A stretch of DNA of 64,000 nucleotides from Oryzias latipes (lineage: Eukaryota > Chordata > Actinopteri > Beloniformes > Adrianichthyidae): positions 5,871,307-5,935,306 of the forward strand of contig NC_019866.2 in assembly GCF_002234675.1 (NCBI RefSeq). The letters are read 5' to 3'. Positions 59,801 through 64,000 of the stretch are shown one piece after another (within the stretch, counting starts at the first letter, position 1; the number at the start of each line of letters is the position of its first letter). The position numbers were made by a program, and so were the translations under genes. The notes beneath the pieces were generated by a model. It worked only from the letters and a program-made list of their open reading frames with translations. It searched no databases and was not told the DNA's origin.

Positions 59801-60150
59801 TAAATAAATATATACATAAATATGTACTGAACACATATTCTCTTGGAAATAAGCTGTTTTTATATTAATTTGTTTTAGTCCTGTTGCATCTGCAGCGCCT
59901 CCCAGAGGCAACAGGTCAAATATGCCAGAGGGTGTGAATGATGCTTTTTCCTCTCCCAAGGCAGCGGAGGTTTAAATGTTCATCAGGGGGCAGAGAGGGT
60001 GTCCAGTGATCTCAAATATTTTTTACTTTGATTAAAAGTCACACTTTCTTGAGCATAACCGTGAGCTTTACAATGATCTCTTTTGGGACGTCCATCACTG
60101 TCCATTCGTCACTCCCCTTTCTGTTCCCTTTCAGATCTGGAGGAGGATAA
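40993..60150 (+). CDS. adam11: ADAM11: catalytically inactive ADAM, 790 aa, 26 coding exons
   Basis: Exons: 40993-41053, 41503-41729, 44222-44298, 44631-44697, 46221-46303, 46383-46446, 46527-46587, 47910-48082, 49944-50015, 50138-50304, 50432-50516, 51136-51226, 51546-51597, 51928-52027, 52185-52256, 52924-53016, 53385-53465, 53554-53604, 53685-53748, 53829-53934, 54015-54134, 54242-54410, 55653-55764, 57829-57919, 58945-58962, 60135-60150; total 2373 nt, phases consistent. Order: signal peptide (1-20), prodomain, RSKR convertase site (244-247), metalloprotease-like domain (about 256-455), disintegrin (from L461), Cys-rich, EGF-like (about 705-732), membrane segment (about 756-774), ten-residue tail ending RRGRSGGG. 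The zinc motif is lost: Q392, S393, Q396 and W402 replace the three His and the Glu. [15 protein letters not shown] and the short tail separate it from ADAM22/23. ADAM11 is a surface receptor/scaffold linked to LGI proteins and presynaptic Kv1 channels (family knowledge). Confidence 0.97.
46860..47340. repeat. Probable degenerate interspersed repeat in adam11 intron
   Basis: GGTCAGGCAGGCAGGGATCA, AGACAGGGTGGTCAGGATCC and GGGACAGGGTCAGGAGACAG, then GGCAATGAAGGCAGAGTGGC, are rich in CAGG and look like a purine-rich teleost repeat. A 16-bp unit GGCTGGATCCAAATGT is tandemly duplicated at about 46882-46913. No terminal repeats or ORF; class unknown. Confidence 0.35.
48249..48791 (-). mobile_element. 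hAT-like non-autonomous element, copy 2
   Basis: Left end CAGGGGTCTGCAACCTTTAA, right end TGTTGCAGACCCCAG: near-perfect inverted repeats about 543 bp apart. The interior near 48600-48650 is the reverse complement of 23590-23650. A clean 8-bp duplication is not visible, so the insertion is old. It lies in the adam11 intron between 48082 and 49944. Confidence 0.7.
48892..49455 (+). repeat. Common teleost interspersed repeat (TTTATATGGCAC family)
   Basis: AATCAATCTTTATATGGCACTTTTCATACA opens it. GAGATGGGTCTTAAACCTTTTC, GGTCTTCTGGCAGACTGTTC and AATGAGGCCCATAATGCTCAAAAG close it. I recognise this order as a widespread fish repeat but cannot name the family. Non-coding. Confidence 0.55.
50670..50890 (+). 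repeat. Interspersed repeat family D, copy 2
   Basis: TGTCCTGTCCAGCAG, GACGGCCTCTTGTGATGGACA, GGTTATGTGTCTTC, GAACCCCTTAAGTA and GTTGGACTGGTCAGAAAAGAG parallel 17405-17650 in order and orientation. Confidence 0.65.
52043..52057 (+). repeat. Poly-G run beside an adam11 splice donor
   Basis: Fifteen guanines starting 15 nt after the donor at 52028. G-runs near donors can act as intronic splicing enhancers. Length may be uncertain in the assembly. Confidence 0.8.
52519..52906 (+). mobile_element. tRNA-derived SINE directly upstream of adam11 exon 16
   Basis: GTGGCTCAGGCGG resembles box A and GGTTCGATCCC at 52603-52613 is a good box B. The body has GTGTCCTTGGGCGAGACACTTCACCC and GGGCAGCTGTGGCTACAACC, and the tail has GAATGAATAATGCACACAATG and AAGCGCTTTGAGTG, then an ATT microsatellite. 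GCCTCCTGTGGC flanks it on both sides (52507-52518 and 52907-52918), extending to 16 bp with one mismatch. The right-hand copy is directly followed by TGCAG, the acceptor of the exon starting at 52924. Confidence 0.88.
54438..54776 (+). mobile_element. MITE family A, copy 5 (internally deleted)
   Basis: CACTCCAATCATCATTTATG, GTTTTTAGCC, GGACATAGTTTCTGCAGAGTGG, GATGTGGGCGGGGC, a jump over the central part, then GCTCCTGATTCCCAACGATT, GAAGAAATATTCAAAATGCAG, TATGTCCTCTATCAT and a decayed right end. About 240 bp shorter than full copies. Confidence 0.75.
56738..57225 (+). mobile_element. MITE family A, copy 6, carrying a TA microsatellite
   Basis: TTTAAAGTCCTGCTCCAGTC at the left, then TTTTTAGC, GAACATAGTTTCTGCATAGTGG, CAGTCTCTCCCGCTAGC, ACATTAGCGGCGCA and CTCCTAATTCACAATGATG. 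The right terminus is missing. The TA repeat at 56800-56878 has expanded inside it. Confidence 0.75.
56800..56878. repeat. (TA)n microsatellite, about 39 units
   Basis: A perfect alternating TA tract of about 78 nt, self-complementary and able to extrude a cruciform. It produces spurious open frames of repeated YI on both strands. Confidence 0.98.
59000..59380 (+). repeat. Interspersed repeat family C, copy
   Basis: GGTTTTATTTCCATGGCAACC, TTTTTGGTCGCCTGGGGGTGGCGAACA, GAGAAGAATTGAATTAAG and GTTAACCACGCCCACACTCC parallel the 12035 copy. A 13-G run follows at 59628-59640. Confidence 0.6.
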
Positions 60151-62100
60151 GGTCTCCGTCTGTCTGTCTGTCCATGTTGTTTCCACTCTCGTCTTCCTCC
60201 TTGCACTGTGTCGTGTCCACATTGAAGAAGAGGAGAATTTAAAAAAGAAATAAATAAAGAACCAAGTCTTCCATTGCAGTCCCACAATCTCCGGACCTCT
60301 TCAGATTGTCGTTCCCTCCTCACTCCTGTCAGCTCCTTCCTTTTGTCCTCCCTTTGGACTCTGCCCGCCTTGGGGGCCCGTGGAGCTCCTCTCACCCCCC
60401 CAGCGGTGTCCAGGTTGCAGCTCGAGTGAGTAGGTTGCTCTCCCTGTGGGATAAGGCCAGGGACTTCCTCCAGCACAGGACCTCTACGAATGTGCTTCTA
60501 CTCACGACGGGGACATCAACGGCAGACCAACTTGACAAGAGACACGTCTTTCCAATGCCTGCCTGTCTGCACACTCCAAACGCTACTTGAGCCCACAGTT
60601 TACTGCAGAACCATCACACAGACTGAAGAAAAAAGTTGCAGGAACTGAACCCTTTTTTGTCTCATAGGAAAGAGTCCTCAGTCTCTGATTTGGTGAATCC
60701 AGACATGAGTGATTTGAACTGTCAAATGGGGAGAAAGTCAGACCCAATCAGCATGTTTTCCAAAAAGAGCCTGTGGAAAAAAACAGATTAAAAAATGTAC
60801 TTATTCTTAAGGCGTCCTGCTCCCCCCTCCCTCTAAAACACGTTTTCAGGGAAGTAAAGTTGGGCGTTCTGGTTTTGGGATCATAGAAAAATATTAACAA
60901 AATACAAAGCAGCAAAGACCGTAACTTAGTGTTCTCTGTGTGAGACGGACCAACATACATTCCACTTTATCTGAGCGTTTTCACCACTTCCAAAGTTTGT
61001 TGGAGGCTTCTTCTGTGTGTCTGTTCAGGAGCGAATGTACGGCTGATGAGGTTTTTAAAGAGAGGAAGAATGTGTGAGTTTACATTATTGTGAGGGCCGG
61101 CGCTGTCCACCTTAACACTCCTGCTTTCACAGGCAGGTTCTTACCTCTAGACGATCATCTCTCTGTAAACTGCTTGTTTGCTGCAGCCATGCCTCCATAA
61201 CAGCAGCACATGAAGAACAGTTTTTACATCGTGTGTCAAAGAGCAGAGCACTTGCCCACTGTATGCACACCTGTTTGTAAATATGTGCAAAATATACTGA
61301 ATGTGAAATGCAATGTATGAAGATTCAGTTGAAGCTGTGATCAAATGGTTTTATCCGTTTTCTGCTAAGCTCTCCCATCAGCAGCTCTGTCTGCCGTGCA
61401 TCAGCAGCAGAGCCAGTCACCCTCAGAAACAAGATCTTTTTGACATTTGTCCAAAGCTGGGAGCAAAGTCCTCCACAACGACCCCAAAAATCTGTTTTAA
61501 ACTGAGTGCAGATCAAACCCATGCTGCTGCAGATTCTTAAATCCAGAATAACTGAGCTTCTTTTCTTGGGTCTTTAACTTGATTTAAGTCTGTTTATAAC
61601 TTAAGCTCTTTAAAAGAAATTAAAACATAAATAGGGGTGGGAAACACAACGTGAGATGCATCTGACCCCTTATTTTTAGACACCACGTTTTTTAATTTGA
61701 AAAAACAGAATGAATTGATGCTTGTAGAATGAACTGAAATGAATGGAAAATAAATAGAAAAACATGAAACCACTATTTATGCATTCTAATGTTTTTTGAT
61801 TTGTGATGTTGTATGCTTTTTTACTTTGAGCTGTAAAAGAGGATTTAAAAAAATATCCTAAATTAAAATCCTAAATCCTAAATTAAAAGTATGTAACAAG
61901 TTACAAGAAGAATGATATTTTAAATCATTAAATTATAAGTTTTTTTTATCTTAAACAGAGACAAGTGAGGATCAAATTACAAAAAAGAGAACTTGTGTTT
62001 TAAAGTTAATCAAAACTTGTAAAAAGTAAAACTATCAATTAAAAAAATGATCCACCAAGATCACAAACGTGATTCGGTTTAAAAAGATCCTCCCAGAGAG
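60151..62100 (+). other. adam11: adam11 3' UTR and intergenic DNA
   Basis: Sequence after the adam11 stop with no supported exon. Overlapping AATAAA signals occur at 60249-60254 and 60253-60258, about 100 nt past the stop. Later ones lie around 61750. Which is used cannot be told. The 145-aa minus-strand frame at 60039-60476 overlaps the last adam11 exon in antisense and shows no domain. Confidence 0.45.
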
Positions 62101-62109
62101 GCTGTATTT

Positions 62110-62222
62110 TTCCTCACAGGTTTTTGATTTTGGCTAAAAACAGCAATAAATTTAAAAACAAACAAACACTGGGAACGCTTTGAAAATAGCTGAAAAGATG
62201 ATCGGAGAGGGGACTTTAATGG
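62110..62222 (-). mobile_element. MITE family A, copy 7 (right-end fragment)
   Basis: TTTTTGATTTTGGCTAAAAACAGCA, CACTGGGAACGCTTTGAAAATAG and AAAAGATGATCGGAGAGGGGACTTTAA equal the right end of the 25907 copy. The left portion is lost or unrecognisable. Confidence 0.7.
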
Positions 62223-62531
62223 GTTACACTGACATCCACCCAGTTTTTCTTTCAGGAAGTCTTGCTAGACTTTGCTAAGTCCCTTTGTGACCATTCTTGT
62301 AGACCAGATGCCAGCTGGGCATCAGAGTCCAGCTACGTGACACACACATATTGCCATGACTGAGACAAGATGAACACACATTTGCCAAGCATCAAATACG
62401 CTTCATCAATTAGAAATAGAAATTTATATTTTTTAAAAGTGCACATTTGATAATGGAAAACATATAAAGTTTTTTTAAACGACATTTTAATTGGGAGCAT
62501 CTTAGAATGACAACCAAACACAGGTTGGAAA

Positions 62532-62537
62532 TTTATT
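62532..62537 (-). terminator. Possible poly(A) signal of the right-edge gene
   Basis: TTTATT on the plus strand, AATAAA on the minus, about 335 nt past the stop at 62872-62870. Listed because it is the first clear signal downstream of the unidentified terminal exon. Confidence 0.35.
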
Positions 62538-62869
62538 TAGCATAAAAAAAGCTACACGTTGAACTTCTTAAATCACAGAAAAAAGGCACTTTGCTTTCAT
62601 TAAATAAAACCTGCAAGTACAAACTGTAAAAAAAAGTATTTAATGTGTGGCAGATAATTCAAAAACATCATTTAAAAAAAATGGGCTGATGTCAGCCAAG
62701 AGGAAATACGTCAATCGTACATTTTGATCAACATGCTGGTTTGAGTTAGTCTTCAGCTAATGACAGCGGGGGTCATTTGTGGCTTTAACTCGGTAGAAGT
62801 CTGTTTGCAGAACGTCTTTGGTATGTAGGCTGTGAGGAGGACGCTCTCTGCTCTGGGAGGGGGCAGATG

Positions 62870-63019
62870 TCAGTCCAAAACCTCCCCTGTGTCGAACTTA
62901 CTGTTGGGTTCCTGCCACCAGTCAGCCAGGAAAGACTCCTCATAATCTCCAATCCCCTCAAATTCAACATCAGAATGTTCTGACCTGGTGGACACCATGT
63001 CTTCTGGACTAACCACGTC
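62870..63019 (-). CDS. Terminal coding exon of an unidentified gene (partial)
   Basis: Read on the minus strand, a pyrimidine-rich tract ending TTTACATTTTAG is followed by 150 nt in frame: 49 residues then TGA. The peptide opens [20 protein letters not shown], continues [15 protein letters not shown] and ends KFDTGEVLD. It is strongly acidic with a tryptophan pair, and the exon is in phase 0. I do not recognise the protein. An acidic C-terminal tail is all that can be said. Upstream exons should lie right of the window. The evidence is acceptor, frame, composition and a downstream AATAAA, so it may still be a false exon. Confidence 0.45.
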   Translation of the reverse strand, partial: DVVSPEDMVSTRSEHSDVEFEGIGDYEESFLADWWQEPNSKFDTGEVLD

Positions 63020-64000
63020 CTAAAATGTAAAGAAAGTATAGATTTAAGATGGAGTTTATTGTTTTTTATTCTTCATATGTGTTTTTTTCTCTTTGTAAAT
63101 CTGTAATGCGTGCACCCTGTAATTCAGTCTGAACTTCCCAGTCCTCCTCCCCCCTCTAAAATCTGTGCAGTCAGAGCAGGGAGGGGCTGACCTGAGCTGA
63201 ATGGATGTGGTGGAGCCTCAGCGGCCAACACCTCCCAGCCACATACCACACACTGCTGCCGGAAAGGAACCCCCCCGACTTTCTTCCTCTGTTTTGGTGT
63301 TTTTTCAAATCCATCTAAACAGGAACCACAATCTGGAGGTCCCTCTGCGTCAGGAACTAGCTTTTATTCAGGGAAGAGACGGATGGAAAATGTATTGCAC
63401 CGATCCGCTCAACATTTACCTGCAGTAGGGTCCTTCCCTCTGCATATTCAAGCGCCCTTTATGAAATCCGATATTTCGTTTTTTCATCAAAGTTTTCATT
63501 TTTTAGTATTAAAAAATGTTACGATCTGCACATAAATACAACTTTAGCTTTGAAAAGAGCTGCAAGGATCTAAAAGACGGAACTTTTTTGATCCGATTAA
63601 AGTTACTAGAGATTTTTCTGAGACTGAAAATCCAGAAAGAGAAGCATGAAAAGTAAATCATTAGCTGTGTTTCCTTTCCAAAAAACTTGATCAAAGTACA
63701 AGAAATGTTGAAAAGACACAATTTTGCATTTGCACCGTTTCCGTTAAATCCTAATTATGCTAATAATCACAAACCAGCTCACAGGGTTAGACATTCAGAA
63801 ACATGGCGACGGATGTAAACGACACTTTCATTCGCAGCAGATACATTCAAATTTCTGCCACGCCACTAGCGCTCATCCTCATCTACGTCTCATAGACGTC
63901 GGCGTCCTTTTTCAGCCGTGGAGCGGCGAGCTCCTTACACGTGGGAGCGGCTACATATGAAGCGATTTTGGGAAATGGATGTTGGTGATTTGACAGAGGA
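63020..64000. other. Right-edge sequence without recognised exon
   Basis: Presumably intron of the minus-strand gene ending at 62870. The plus-strand frame at 63201-63428 has no domain or exon-like limits. No repeat family seen elsewhere in the window recurs here. Confidence 0.4.

Noticed and set aside
60039..60476. 145-aa minus-strand frame over the adam11 3' end
   Set aside because: Antisense to the last coding exon and UTR, low-complexity polar composition, no domain and no exon-like borders.

Overview
This is a window of vertebrate genomic DNA, almost certainly from a ray-finned (teleost) fish. Genes are split into many short exons with GT-AG introns. The proteins are vertebrate orthologues. 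The introns and intergenic DNA are full of small teleost-type mobile elements (tRNA-derived SINEs, non-autonomous DNA transposons, a Helitron-like element). No bacterial operons, CRISPR arrays, phage or intact viral genes are visible.

Four transcription units can be supported. (1) stac2, plus strand: ten coding exons from 2609 to 20169. The first coding exon lies left of the window or was not found. It encodes an adaptor with a C1 zinc domain and two SH3 domains that acts on L-type calcium channels. (2) A TFIIIA-family gene with nine C2H2 fingers, minus strand, nine exons from 37649 down to 35880, 368 aa. Its promoter has a TATA-like box and an E-box. (3) adam11, plus strand: 26 coding exons from 40993 to 60150, 790 aa. 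It encodes a catalytically dead ADAM whose zinc motif is completely lost. (4) The last coding exon of an unidentified minus-strand gene at 63019-62870, with the rest beyond the right edge. For genes 1 to 3 I traced every exon boundary by hand; all phases agree and each sum is a multiple of three.

Layout: 0-20 kb stac2 and its large repeat-filled introns; 20-22 kb probable stac2 3' UTR; 22-35.8 kb intergenic, only repeats recognised; 35.8-37.7 kb the TFIIIA-like gene; 37.8-40.5 kb short intergenic; 40.5-40.9 kb GC-rich adam11 promoter region; 41-60.2 kb adam11; 60.2-62.5 kb 3' UTR and intergenic; 62.5-64 kb the tail of the next gene. The genes are not functionally linked. stac2 and adam11 both act on ion-channel complexes in excitable cells (CaV1, and Kv1/LGI respectively), but nothing in the sequence couples them.

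I did not find a new biological system. The most interesting observations are a SINE inserted a few bases upstream of an adam11 splice acceptor, with target-site duplication and an apparent replacement of the branch point; a family of about 575-585 bp inverted-repeat elements present seven times, one of them interrupted by a SINE with a perfect 21-bp duplication; a Helitron-like element with a terminal hairpin plus CTAG end; the TFIIIA paralogue with an extended C-terminus; and the orphan terminal exon.
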